Source of the DNA: Chitinivibrionales bacterium
GTDB lineage: Bacteria > Fibrobacterota > Chitinivibrionia > Chitinivibrionales > FEN-1185
Length of the DNA: 64,000 bases
Reading direction: 5' to 3'
NCBI GenBank assembly: GCA_035516255.1
Contig: DATJAL010000005.1
Coordinates: forward strand, 1 to 64,000
Shown: positions 15,820 through 25,372 of the stretch, one piece after another
Numbering within the stretch: the first letter of the stretch is position 1
Layout of the letters: the number at the start of each line of letters is the position of its first letter
Translations under genes and position numbers: made by a program
The notes under the pieces: model-generated
Seen by the model: only the letters and a program-made list of their open reading frames with translations
The model's database searches: none
Told to the model about the DNA's origin: nothing

Positions 15820-17286
15820 TCAATCCTTGATGGGCGTGATATCGGGAAAAACCGGTTTATCCGCTTCAAAATCCCACAGGCTCAGGACTTTCATGTTGAG
15901 CATCTCGATCTTGAGATTGACTATCGCATTTATCAAGGCGCTCTTGGCCTGGGTGAGTTGGATCTCGTACTGGTTGAGGTCGAGGGCACTCATCGCTCCG
16001 GTCTTGTACTTTTGGACGTTGAGGTCGTAGGTGAACTGCGCGTTGTGCTCCGCTCCGCGCGCGATTTCGATCTGGGAACGGAGGTTGAGTATGGTACGGT
16101 ATTCCTTGCGGATCGACAGAACGACGGTGGTCTTCTCGTTTTCGAGCGTGAGCCGATTCATGCGGACCCCTAGTTCGGAGGCCTTCACGTTTGCACGGTT
16201 GGCCCCGAAGTCCCAGAGCGGAATCTGGAGTGACACCGAAAGCGCCTCGCTCTTGGCCGGGTTCTGAAACAAGGTGTTGAGGTCCCTCGAGTTCCCTGCG
16301 AGGCCGACGGACGCGTTGACCGCACCGCTCGCGAAGCCGCTGCTGCGCGTCTGGAGGAGGTTGAACTCGGCGTTCCGGAGGGTAATGGCGTCCTGGCGCA
16401 GCTCCATTCGCTTTTGCAAACCATTGGCGACCGCCTTTTCCAGATCGATGGGAACGGGGCGGGCCGCGGTATCCACAACGATAACGATCATGGAATCGAT
16501 GCAGATCGCGAGACGCTGCTTGAATGCCTCCGCCGCATTCTCCCAGGTAACCTCGTTGTTCTGCATGCCCGATTGGCTCTGCGCAAGGGTGACCTCCGAT
16601 TGATAGAGATCCGATTGGGCGGAAATCCCGAGCAGGACTTTGTTTTTGGTGATTTCGTAGCTCTGCTGATCGTCGCGCAACTGGTCCTTGGCTATTTCAT
16701 AGTTGACCTGGTCCTCGTACAACCCGTAAAAATCGAATGCAATGTCATGCTCCATCGAAAGGACCTTCATCGCATAGACCAGCTGGCTGTTCTCCAGTGT
16801 CAGCCTCGCCTCGTCCAGCGTCGTCCTGAGTTGATTATAAAGGAGAATAGGCTGTGAATATCCGATGGTAGTACGGTAATCGAATGACTTGTTTTCCCTG
16901 TTGAAAAGGCCCGTGTACAAATCGTTCCAGCCCGCGTCGCCGACCAGCGTGATCGTGCCGCCCGTGAGCCAGACCGGCTGCGACAGGGTGAGATCGGCGT
17001 TGGATTGCAAATTACGGCTTGTGGCCCAGAGGTTGTAGGTATTATTGAGCTGCAGGCTGTTTGAAAAGCCCAGGGGCGTAAGCGACAATGCGACGCTCAG
17101 TTTCTGGCCGGCGGCCGCGGCGCGATACGTCTCCTCGCTCTGTTCCAGCGCGAGCTTGGCCTGCACCACCTCGGGGCTTTGCCTCAGGGCAATGTCCAGC
17201 GCCTTCTGATATGTCAACGTGTCCGCGGCGATCCGCGAACCGGGCAATGCGCACGCGACAAAAACGATAAGCCACACGTTCTTCAT
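15820..17286 (-). CDS. TolC-family outer-membrane efflux channel
   Basis: A 488-residue protein with a signal peptide (MKNVWLIVFVACALPGSRIAA). Two repeated halves of long amphipathic helices follow, each with the OEP pattern YQKALDIALRQSPEV and KAVANGLQKRMELRQ. The C-terminal half contains the helical segment ending LNLKIEMLNMKVLSL. Trimers form an outer-membrane barrel with a periplasmic helical tunnel. Its ATG shares an ATGA overlap with the upstream permease gene, so translation is coupled, and the adaptor start lies 5 bases after its stop. It provides the exit duct for the RND pumps and possibly for the ABC part. Confidence 0.9.
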   Translation of the reverse strand: MKNVWLIVFVACALPGSRIAADTLTYQKALDIALRQSPEVVQAKLALEQSEETYRAAAAGQKLSVALSLTPLGFSNSLQLNNTYNLWATSRNLQSNADLTLSQPVWLTGGTITLVGDAGWNDLYTGLFNRENKSFDYRTTIGYSQPILLYNQLRTTLDEARLTLENSQLVYAMKVLSMEHDIAFDFYGLYEDQVNYEIAKDQLRDDQQSYEITKNKVLLGISAQSDLYQSEVTLAQSQSGMQNNEVTWENAAEAFKQRLAICIDSMIVIVVDTAARPVPIDLEKAVANGLQKRMELRQDAITLRNAEFNLLQTRSSGFASGAVNASVGLAGNSRDLNTLFQNPAKSEALSVSLQIPLWDFGANRANVKASELGVRMNRLTLENEKTTVVLSIRKEYRTILNLRSQIEIARGAEHNAQFTYDLNVQKYKTGAMSALDLNQYEIQLTQAKSALINAIVNLKIEMLNMKVLSLWDFEADKPVFPDITPIKD

Positions 17287-20200
17287 TGTTGTTTTACCCA
17301 TTTGACGGCGTCGCCGACCACAAACGGCATTCCGTCCGCCCTGTCGGTGAGCTCCACGGTGGACGTGCCGGCCGAACAGTGGAACCGTCCCAGCAAGTTC
17401 CATCCGACCTGGATGTCCTGTAAGTCAAGTGGGGCGTCCGAAACGCCGTCGTCGTGGTGAACAACGTAGTGAAAGGTCCCCCGCGTCGCCTCCTGGCCTC
17501 TCCTGCCACCGAAGCCTTGACGGAACCCCGCACCGTTGTAGTAGGCGAAGATTTCATACGTGCCCGGTTGCTTGAGCGCCGCACGCCAGGCTATCCGTTT
17601 TTGTCCGGTTCCACTTTTAATATAATAGGCCGAACGCACATACCTGCCGTAGTAGAGCGGACCGGCAACCTGCGTCCAGTCGGCCGGCGGATCGAAGAAC
17701 CGCATCGCCGCGTAGCGGTCCGGCATGGAAGCTTTGCCGAAAATCCGGTCGAGTGCGCCGGACGCGGGCTTTGTCTCAACGGCGAACCCCGAATCTTGGT
17801 CGTCCACGATCACGGCGCCCTGTTCGGCCTCGTGCACGGCGTCTATCACGCGGTCGCCCTCAAAGGGAACCCCTTCCTTGTCAAAATCGACACGGTCGAA
17901 CCCGTAGGTTATTGTGGCCGGAATATTGCGCGAAATAAATGTTCCTATCGAGAGCATGCGGGGTGGATTGTCCGTCATTATGCCGATCTCCTTGCTCTGC
18001 CGCGGCGCGAAGGCGACGATCCGTTCCTCGGTGCCGCTGATGCCGCGGCCTGCGGCGGCACCGCCGAACCGCCTCCCGCCAAACGATCCCGTTCGTACGG
18101 TCAACCTGATAAGTCCCTCGGCGGATTCCGGATTCCAGACTTCCAGGCTCACCTTGAAACGGTTTGCGCCCTTGTCCCGCACCTCTGCCGCGGCGACATT
18201 TTCCACGACGTATCCCGGAAGCGCGTGCGGCCGGTAGCACGCCTGGGCGGCGGGCATGAGATCGAACCCGAATCGTTGCTTAACATCCGAGATCAAGCCG
18301 CCTAGGTCGATCGCCTTGAAACGGCTTTGTGCGAGCAGGTCGCGCATATAGTCGTCGAACGATTGCGGCGGAATGTTCTTCTGCATGTCGGCGATCAGAT
18401 AGTCGCCGAGCGCCCCGACGACATCGCGCAACAGCGGCCGGTTCCGCTCGTCACGGCATATCTGGCCGAAGCTGCCGTTTTCAAGCAGCAGATTTACTTT
18501 TTCGTCGGTTGACGCGCCGGTAAAGAAGGTGCGCGTCACTGGTCCGAAGCCGCCCGCAGCGCGTTTTCTAAAATAGGATTCAAGAGCCGGACCGAACAGC
18601 GGGCACTGGTCGGCCCGTATGGCGCGGGCATACGAAACGTACTCCGGAAAGACGAAGAGGTTCACCGCCGGAACGCCCACGGCAGGCAGCCAACCAAACG
18701 CCCAGGCCGCCGCACTGTTTCGGTCCTGCGGTCTGAGCATGAGTTGCCTTCCCTCGTTATCGCGAAAGAAGGTCGCGGACACGAAACGCTGGAAAAGGGC
18801 GCTTTGCCGTTCCATCGGCGTCTGCGTTGCCTGCTCGTTCTGCCTGCGGTTCCCGAAATCGGACGGCGTCCTGCTGAAATCGGCGTCGGTGAGCGTGAAC
18901 CCGTTTTCCGGCAGCAGCGCCATTTCGGGCTGGATCGCCTCGTGACCCGAGGTCCACAGCCGCGAAAAATCGGTGAACTGCAGCGGAACCTCCACGGCCG
19001 AAAACCGCCTGTAGGGGTAGTCGGCCTTGAGCCGGCCTTCAAAGTCTGCCCTCAGGACACGGATTTGCGATGCAACGGTATCGGCAGGAAGTTCCTTTAA
19101 AAACGGTTTGTAATATCCATGATTCGCAAGTGTAAAGAGGCGATACTCAACCGAATCGACCCTGACCGCCGACCGCACATACGGTCCGATGATCACCGTG
19201 ACGCCGGGAAGGGGCACTTCGGGCGCGAATGAGTTCCCCGGCAAGGCAGCGCCCTGGCTCAAAACGGTGAGCCCATGTCGGGTCGCCACCGAAACGGTGA
19301 ATTCCGTGAGCCCGGCGTCGCCGCATTCCGGATGCTCGGAGGAAAATCCCGTGCCGGCGCGAGGGTAAAAGCCGGTTTCCGGGGTGAGAAGGACGAAACG
19401 GTTGTTTACAAATGAAAACCGCGGCAGCCTTTGAAGGAAGAAGACGGCCGAACTCCTCTTCACATCGTCTGAAGATACATCGAGATAACAGGCGCGCTCG
19501 TCGATGGTGCCTTCGTAGCTCACGGTCACGGTATCCAGTGAGCCCGGCGCCAGAGGCGCGCCCGGTTCGACCAGAAGCAGATCCAGCGAGCGGCGGAATG
19601 TCGATCCCTTTCCGCCCAGCACTTTCTTCACAACTAGTCCGGGATTGAGCCGCAGCACGTATTGACCGACCGGGGCTGTCCCGCCGTTGCATAAAACGAG
19701 CCGCGCCGTGCCCCGGATCGTCTTGCCGGTGTGGGTAAGCGACAGATCATCGCGCGCTATGGTCACACTGGGAGCGCCGAAATAGCGCTCGTGTTGCGCA
19801 AGGATTTCCATCCTCAATTGCTGCCCTCGAATGTTGCCTGCAACTATCGTAACCGCGGTCGTTCCCGCCGCGCCGATCAGCAGCAGCGAAAGCACGAGCG
19901 CCGCTCGGTGAACCGCCTCCGATTGCGGCAAACGCTCCAACCGCAGGCCAGCAATAAGGACAAAGGAAAGGCCGAGCAGGAAATATGCGCACCTGACCGC
20001 CGCAGCCGCGTTCGGGAACCCGAATCCGGTGAAATCCGAAGCCATCAGCGGCGCCCGCAGCGACGCAAAATCGAAGGTTGAATAGAGCGTATCGGGTAGA
20101 AGGAAAAACGCCATGCCGAGCGAACCGAGGAGCAGCAGAAGCGATACGGGCTGGCTGCGGACGAGGGACGTGACGACAAAGGAGAACCCGATGCAGAACA

Positions 20201-20708
20201 CCAGCGTTGGCAGGCAGATGAGCAACGGATAGAACGCATAGGCCGCGAAATTCACCGGAACGCCCCGGGAGAAGGCATTGAAAAGAAATGCGATTGCGAG
20301 CGCCGCGCAATCCAGACACGCAAAAACAAGAAGGTTGCCGCACACCTTGCCGATTACGTAGCCCACATTGGAAATGGAACGGATGTACACGGCGTCAGTG
20401 GTGTCCAGAGTCCGGTCGCGCTTGACAAAATCGGACGCAAGAATGACCGCCACCGCCGATTGAAGAACGTTCACCAGCAACATGGTAAGGTACGGGATGT
20501 CGGCGGGGATGGCCTTCACCACCCACGCGTTTATCTGTCCCGTTCCGAAGACAAGCGCATTGACAATTGCGACGAGCGCGAGCAGAACGCCCGCGAAAAC
20601 CCGGAAGAACCAGCTGCGCCACAGGGTGAGCCCCTCGTAGCGGGCAACGGCGAGCACTTTAAAAAACGACCCTTTTACGCGATTCGTCCTTCCGCTTTCA
20701 GACATCAT
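17283..20708 (-). CDS. ABC-2 permease fused to an M1-peptidase-like domain and a golvesin-like domain
   Basis: About 1141 residues in three parts. Residues 1-300 hold about seven TM segments of an ABC-2 permease (FARYEGLTLWRSWFFRV-like start, then GYVIGKVCGNLL). Residues about 330-860 resemble the M1 aminopeptidase-like domain of known ABC-2/M1 fusions (GHEAIQPEMALLPENG, then FRDNEGRQ), but I see no HExxH zinc motif, so it is probably not catalytic. Residues about 960-1141 match golvesin/xanthan-lyase CBD-like modules (AVIVDDQDSGF, ADWTQVAG, IAWRAALKQPGTYEIFAYY, WNLLGRFHCSAG, GDAVKWV). The start ATGATG overlaps the end of the upstream ATPase gene by about 11 bases. It should pair with that ATPase. 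The golvesin-like end would be periplasmic or surface-facing; its role is unknown. Confidence 0.8.
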   Translation of the reverse strand: MMSESGRTNRVKGSFFKVLAVARYEGLTLWRSWFFRVFAGVLLALVAIVNALVFGTGQINAWVVKAIPADIPYLTMLLVNVLQSAVAVILASDFVKRDRTLDTTDAVYIRSISNVGYVIGKVCGNLLVFACLDCAALAIAFLFNAFSRGVPVNFAAYAFYPLLICLPTLVFCIGFSFVVTSLVRSQPVSLLLLLGSLGMAFFLLPDTLYSTFDFASLRAPLMASDFTGFGFPNAAAAVRCAYFLLGLSFVLIAGLRLERLPQSEAVHRAALVLSLLLIGAAGTTAVTIVAGNIRGQQLRMEILAQHERYFGAPSVTIARDDLSLTHTGKTIRGTARLVLCNGGTAPVGQYVLRLNPGLVVKKVLGGKGSTFRRSLDLLLVEPGAPLAPGSLDTVTVSYEGTIDERACYLDVSSDDVKRSSAVFFLQRLPRFSFVNNRFVLLTPETGFYPRAGTGFSSEHPECGDAGLTEFTVSVATRHGLTVLSQGAALPGNSFAPEVPLPGVTVIIGPYVRSAVRVDSVEYRLFTLANHGYYKPFLKELPADTVASQIRVLRADFEGRLKADYPYRRFSAVEVPLQFTDFSRLWTSGHEAIQPEMALLPENGFTLTDADFSRTPSDFGNRRQNEQATQTPMERQSALFQRFVSATFFRDNEGRQLMLRPQDRNSAAAWAFGWLPAVGVPAVNLFVFPEYVSYARAIRADQCPLFGPALESYFRKRAAGGFGPVTRTFFTGASTDEKVNLLLENGSFGQICRDERNRPLLRDVVGALGDYLIADMQKNIPPQSFDDYMRDLLAQSRFKAIDLGGLISDVKQRFGFDLMPAAQACYRPHALPGYVVENVAAAEVRDKGANRFKVSLEVWNPESAEGLIRLTVRTGSFGGRRFGGAAAGRGISGTEERIVAFAPRQSKEIGIMTDNPPRMLSIGTFISRNIPATITYGFDRVDFDKEGVPFEGDRVIDAVHEAEQGAVIVDDQDSGFAVETKPASGALDRIFGKASMPDRYAAMRFFDPPADWTQVAGPLYYGRYVRSAYYIKSGTGQKRIAWRAALKQPGTYEIFAYYNGAGFRQGFGGRRGQEATRGTFHYVVHHDDGVSDAPLDLQDIQVGWNLLGRFHCSAGTSTVELTDRADGMPFVVGDAVKWVKQQ

Positions 20709-21579
20709 CGTTTTTTCCCATGAAATATGCATAGGCGTGTTCCAGGTTCGGCTTTACGGGTTCACCGCTCAAATCCTCCCCCTGCCTCGCCACCATTTCA
20801 ACGTGCCAACCGCCAGCGGCCGAAATCGCCGCCACAACCATGTGCCTCTGTTTGACCGATTGAAGCTCGTTCTCCCTCACAAATGTCCTGAATACATGTC
20901 CCTCTGCCTGCCGGATCAATTCATCGGGCGCGCCGCAATAGGCCAATTGACCGCTCGAAAGCAGCGCCACGCTCCGACAGGTGTTCGAGATGTCGCCGAC
21001 GATGTGGGTAGAAAAAATAATTATTAAATCATGAAGGCTCATGGCTCCGATCAGGTTGCGGAAACGGATACGTTCCTCGGGATCAAGCCCGGTGGTCGGT
21101 TCATCGACGATCACCAATTGCGGATTGCCGATAAGCGCCTGGGCTATGCCGAGACGGCGCTTCATTCCGCCGGAAAGTTGGCTGGCCATGCGGTCGCGCG
21201 CGTCAAAAAGCCCGACTTTTGTAAGCATCTCCTCGACCGCGCGTCGGCGTGCCGCTTTGTCATGCATGCCGGCAAGCACCGCCGTATAATCGAGAAATTC
21301 GGCGGCGGAAAGCCGTGAAAAACATTTAAAATCCTGCGGAAGGTAGCCTAGGATAGACCTAATCGCGCCGCGCTCCTTGATTAAATCCATGCCATTCACA
21401 CGCACCCGGCCTCCCGTCGGCTCGAGTAAGGTAACCAGAATGCGCATCAGCGTGCTTTTTCCTGCACCGTTGGGACCGAGCAGGCCGAACATTCCGCTCT
21501 CGATCTCGAGATTGATGTTGGAAAGCGCCTTCCTTCCGTTCGGATAGGTCTTTTCGAGGGCTTCGATTGAAATGTTCAT
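20698..21579 (-). CDS. ABC transporter ATP-binding protein, first gene of the exporter operon
   Basis: A 293-residue cytoplasmic ATPase with Walker A GPNGAGKST (35-43), Q-loop YLPQDF (79-84), signature LSGGM (135-139), Walker B LVIVDE (155-160), D-loop and H-loop His192. The C-terminal 80 residues are a substrate-specific extension like those of lipid, antibiotic or Gld-type exporters. AAAAGG lies about 9 bases before the ATG. It is closely similar in motif spacing to the ATPase domain fused to the second RND pump (both read FLDY, LDP.ERIRFRNL), so the two may have arisen by duplication. It most likely drives the ABC-2/M1/golvesin permease whose gene overlaps its end. Confidence 0.9.
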   Translation of the reverse strand: MNISIEALEKTYPNGRKALSNINLEIESGMFGLLGPNGAGKSTLMRILVTLLEPTGGRVRVNGMDLIKERGAIRSILGYLPQDFKCFSRLSAAEFLDYTAVLAGMHDKAARRRAVEEMLTKVGLFDARDRMASQLSGGMKRRLGIAQALIGNPQLVIVDEPTTGLDPEERIRFRNLIGAMSLHDLIIIFSTHIVGDISNTCRSVALLSSGQLAYCGAPDELIRQAEGHVFRTFVRENELQSVKQRHMVVAAISAAGGWHVEMVARQGEDLSGEPVKPNLEHAYAYFMGKNDDV

Positions 21580-22120
21580 TTATTACCTTTTGGGAAACCG
21601 GATCACGACATCGCTAATTTGTTGGACGTATTCGGAAAACGTTTCGTTACAAGACCTTTACCCTCATTGCAGGACGAGGCGGTTCCTGATTTCAAGTTTT
21701 ATTTCCTCCTTCATAGAGCGAACATTGGCGGCGGCAACGGTGATGGTCTGAACAGAAGTCGATTAGTGAAGTTGGATTTTGAGGAATGGGCACTCAAGCC
21801 GATAATCCTTCAGGAGAGCGGGGACAGCGGTCTCCTCGACAACTGAATAAGGTTCGACGAGACAACCATTCTTAGGACCCCATCAGGATTCCCGGATGCC
21901 GGAAAAACGAATTCCCTGTTAGATGCTGGGGATCCCCGTGCCCTACCGGCCTATAAGGCAAGAACACAGTTTACAACTTCAATTATTTTACTTTTAGAAG
22001 CACCGACCTTAATTTAAACTTTGTGATATAAGCCGCTTGACTTTTCGAAATTATCGCAATTACTGCACTGCCAAACGCAACGTTCATAATTTTGGACGGC
22101 GACTTCCACCGCTATGCACC
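21580..22120. other. Intergenic region upstream of the exporter operon
   Basis: About 540 bases with no gene I can support. It must contain the promoter for the minus-strand operon, but no hexamer pair stands out. On the minus strand, 21664-21763 encodes a 32-residue open stretch (TSVQTITVAAANVRSMKEE, ending RNRLVLQ) that looks like a leftover gene end. The part next to 22121 is AT-rich. Confidence 0.35.
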
Positions 22121-25100
22121 TTATTTTATCAATTGCACAAATTTTGTGAGCGCCCTGCCGCCTGCGGCGACCTTCACCACGTACAATCCGCTGGGGCAAT
22201 TGCCCGCGTTCCAGACGATTCTTCCTCCCTTGCTGTCGGGGAACGCGGCAATTCTGGTTCCGGTGATGGAATAAACCTCCACTTTAATAGGCCCAAAAAA
22301 ATTCCACAGTTGAATAGTCACCAAACGATGGACCGGATTCGAATACACGATAAGTGACGGTTGAGTTTGAGGATGGTACCGCGAGGAATTTTTATTTCCG
22401 GACTGCACAGGTGCCGAGGTGTCCGAATAAAAGTGGCCGACCTCGGCCGCCGTGAGCGCGCGGTTGTAGAACCGCACCTCGTCCAGTATGCCCCGGAAAC
22501 CGTGACCGAAATACGTGACGCGGTCGTTGGGGAAATTCAAATCAATATTCAGGTTGTCGGAGCCGGCCTGATCCCTGACGCCGTTGATGTACAGAACACG
22601 CGCGGAATCACGATAAGTCAGGGCAATATAGCACCACGTCGAGTCGTTGACCGCCGTTCCTGAGGTGAGCGTGCTGCCGCCCCAAGAGCCCATGACATTG
22701 GTCTGGACCTTGCGCGTATTGGTGATACCGATACTGTAGGGACAGGCCCCCCATTGGCTTCCATTGTGCTCGATGAGCGGATCAAATGCGGCGTTGTGCC
22801 CCGTCACCTTAACCCAGAATGCGATGGTAAAGGCGTTGGCCTCATCCATGCCGAAGGAGTAGGCGGCATCCGCCAGAGCCACATAGTCTGCTGCGGACGC
22901 GAACGCGACCCCCTGTCCTATTCTTCCCGGCGTCCAGGTTGCTCCGGTCACCGTGCCGTTATACGAAGTTCCTATGCTGTAACCCGACATCTCCCTTGCC
23001 ACCTTTCCTGCGTCCGCATCGAAAGGCCAGTATCCGGTGAGGCCGAAGGCGGGATCAAAATTAATAAACGTAAACTGTTTCTGGGTGCCCGGCGCCACGG
23101 TATTGTTCGAAAGGTCCTTGACATTCCGGACCGTGAGCGTATAGGTGGTTTCTGCGGCCATGGCCGTCGTGGTCAGCACCACCGACGGTCCGATGACGCT
23201 GCAGGAGGCGGCCAGGACGGAAATCCCCTTGTTGATGGAATAATTCGCGGCCTGCCGGGCCGAAACTGAATCCACCAGTTCGTTGAATATCACCGTAACC
23301 TTGGTGGAATCCCTCTTGGTGACGATACTGCTTATGACCGGCGGTTGGGTATCGGCAGTGATGGTGAACGACGCCTGAACCACCGCGCTCGGGGTATACG
23401 ACCCGAAAAAGGCCCTGGCCTTGAGCGTGCAGCTCGCCCGCAACAGGATTGGACTGCTGTACAAAGCGGAAGAAGAGGAGGGATCGGTCCCGTCCGTGGT
23501 AAACCGGATGACCGGCCGCCATGAAGCGGAATCGGGGGTCAGCGTCACGTCCGCCACGCCGGAAAAGGCGCCGCCTTCGGGACTCATGCTTGGCGCGGCC
23601 ATCGGCACCGTGGCACGGTAGGCATCCCACATATAATTGACAAATGCGCTCTTATATTGGGAAGCCTGATAAGGAACGGCCGCATCATCATTTTGATGCG
23701 CCCCGTCGTTCAAGGGGAAACGGCCGATCCCGTCGGAAGAATCGTGATCGCGGATGCAATCGCCGTGGTTGTTCGGGTCCGGCCCGTAGCTGATTCCGAA
23801 CTCCGCTGAGTCGGGAATGCACTTGTCCGCGGTGCCGTACACCTCCTGGGCCGAGGTGCATCGTCCGGTCCTGGTGCCGCCCTGCCAGGTACCCTCGGCC
23901 GGTGCGCAGGGATCAGGTTGACTTAACACCCCGTGATTCACGTACCGGTCTATGTACTGGAAAAATTCCGGTTTGTTCCACACTGCTTCCAGACCCGGAA
24001 CCAGCATGGCCACCAAAGCCTCGCCTTTGAATTCGTTGCCCTCGCCCATCAACAGGTAACCGTCGCATTGCGCATTGGCTGTCTGAGGGGCATCAATATA
24101 TCCGTACGGGTCCCCCGCACCGCCCTCGTTGGGGGCGGCGGCATGCAGAACGGCATTCCAATAACTTTTCTCTTGATCGACCGCGTATGGATCGCGGCCA
24201 CCCCAGACTCCGATCCTATTTTTCGTCATGACTATATTCTCCTGTTCGTCGCTTCCATGAGCCAGAGAAAACAGGCCCGGGCTGCCGGCAGTGTCGATCA
24301 TGGCCCGATCGTTGAGCATCCGGGCCGCAAATGCCAGCGGCAGCTTATGGCCCGGCTCCACACCGAAACCGGTTCCCGGCCAGGCCGGCTGATTTCTGAT
24401 GAAGTAGAATATATCGATGCCATATTGCACATAGGCGCACAGCAGCGGCATTTTCTGTGCAATGGGATCGTTCATGAGCAGCCGTAGTGCCGCATCGTCA
24501 TTATGGACCGCATTGCACGGCTGATACGCGGCCATATTTTCCGTAGGCCGCGTCTCCGCGCCATGCACGCCGATGCGGTGCATCAGCTGCACACGCTGAA
24601 CCCAGCCGAGGGCGGTGTCCATCGCTGGCATGCCGGACGTCGGCGCCAATGAGGGAAGCGCATTCAGATCCAGATTTTCGGTCGAATAGTACGGTTTGTC
24701 CGTGCCCACGTACGGCGGACGGAAGCATGTGCTGCCCGAGTCCGGCGGCACGGCGCCCACCACGGTCAACACCCCTGCTGTTTTTATGGGATTGGCGATT
24801 GTCATGCGGGAATCTGGCAAAGGTGTGCCGTTTGATATCCAAAGGCTCATGAACTTTCCGGTTGCATCGGTATCGCTGACTGCCTTGACAATGGACTGCC
24901 CGGGGGCAGCAACAAAAGGCAGGGGCGGCACCAAGGTCGAATCAAATTCGTACAGGGTCCCATCGAACCCCTGGTTTTGAGTGGATGGGTTCACCTGCCA
25001 GCCGTTGATCCAGTGGAACACCACGCCTTTTGCCTTGGACGCTGTAAAGTCCCAAAAGTCGCGCAGCCGGTAGTCGGGAGACATGCCAGTGATGGTCACC

Positions 25101-25258
25101 GGTCCCAACACCCACCAGTCGCCGTTGGCGAACTGTCCCACGGTGTATGCCTTGTCAAATGTCCAGGTGATTTCGTACTGGGTGACATGATCGGACACGG
25201 CCGCATGCGTTACTACCGCGCACCACAGCAGCATAACCAGCAACAACGGTTTTTTCAT
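22121..25258 (-). CDS. Large secreted multidomain protein: novel N-terminal module, chitobiase-like, Ig-like, LamG and type IX-like sorting domain
   Basis: 1045 residues with a signal peptide; GGGAG lies just upstream of the ATG. Residues about 20-560 form a module shared with the next gene (EITWTFDKAYTVGQFANGDW, YVQYGIDIF, GHKLPLAFAARMLNDRAM, MWDAYR). About 575-640 resembles the chitobiase/hexosaminidase C-terminal domain (VIRFTTDGTDPSSSSALYSS). About 645-740 is an SbsA-type Ig-like domain (PPVISSIVTK...FNELVDSVSA). About 750-950 is a LamG/concanavalin-like domain (GYWPFDADAG, AFTIAFWVKV, GILDEVRFYNRALT). The last 80 residues look like a type IX sorting/FlgD-like domain (SNPVHRLVTIQL, VEVYSITGTRI, CPSGLYVVKV). 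A polysaccharide-active role is inference from architecture and neighbours. Confidence 0.75.
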   Translation of the reverse strand: MKKPLLLVMLLWCAVVTHAAVSDHVTQYEITWTFDKAYTVGQFANGDWWVLGPVTITGMSPDYRLRDFWDFTASKAKGVVFHWINGWQVNPSTQNQGFDGTLYEFDSTLVPPLPFVAAPGQSIVKAVSDTDATGKFMSLWISNGTPLPDSRMTIANPIKTAGVLTVVGAVPPDSGSTCFRPPYVGTDKPYYSTENLDLNALPSLAPTSGMPAMDTALGWVQRVQLMHRIGVHGAETRPTENMAAYQPCNAVHNDDAALRLLMNDPIAQKMPLLCAYVQYGIDIFYFIRNQPAWPGTGFGVEPGHKLPLAFAARMLNDRAMIDTAGSPGLFSLAHGSDEQENIVMTKNRIGVWGGRDPYAVDQEKSYWNAVLHAAAPNEGGAGDPYGYIDAPQTANAQCDGYLLMGEGNEFKGEALVAMLVPGLEAVWNKPEFFQYIDRYVNHGVLSQPDPCAPAEGTWQGGTRTGRCTSAQEVYGTADKCIPDSAEFGISYGPDPNNHGDCIRDHDSSDGIGRFPLNDGAHQNDDAAVPYQASQYKSAFVNYMWDAYRATVPMAAPSMSPEGGAFSGVADVTLTPDSASWRPVIRFTTDGTDPSSSSALYSSPILLRASCTLKARAFFGSYTPSAVVQASFTITADTQPPVISSIVTKRDSTKVTVIFNELVDSVSARQAANYSINKGISVLAASCSVIGPSVVLTTTAMAAETTYTLTVRNVKDLSNNTVAPGTQKQFTFINFDPAFGLTGYWPFDADAGKVAREMSGYSIGTSYNGTVTGATWTPGRIGQGVAFASAADYVALADAAYSFGMDEANAFTIAFWVKVTGHNAAFDPLIEHNGSQWGACPYSIGITNTRKVQTNVMGSWGGSTLTSGTAVNDSTWCYIALTYRDSARVLYINGVRDQAGSDNLNIDLNFPNDRVTYFGHGFRGILDEVRFYNRALTAAEVGHFYSDTSAPVQSGNKNSSRYHPQTQPSLIVYSNPVHRLVTIQLWNFFGPIKVEVYSITGTRIAAFPDSKGGRIVWNAGNCPSGLYVVKVAAGGRALTKFVQLIK

Positions 25259-25372
25259 GACACTCCCTTTTTATTGCAACGTGATCCGAAGATTCCCGGC
25301 GTCGTTTCAATGGTTTTATTTCGGAAAAAAAATTCACCCCGAACGCTGGAACGCGACAAGAAACCATCTCCC

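Noticed and set aside
21619-21846. Plus-strand 75-codon frame upstream of the exporter operon
   Set aside because: No ribosome site and no recognisable sequence; the minus strand of the same region holds a more protein-like remnant.
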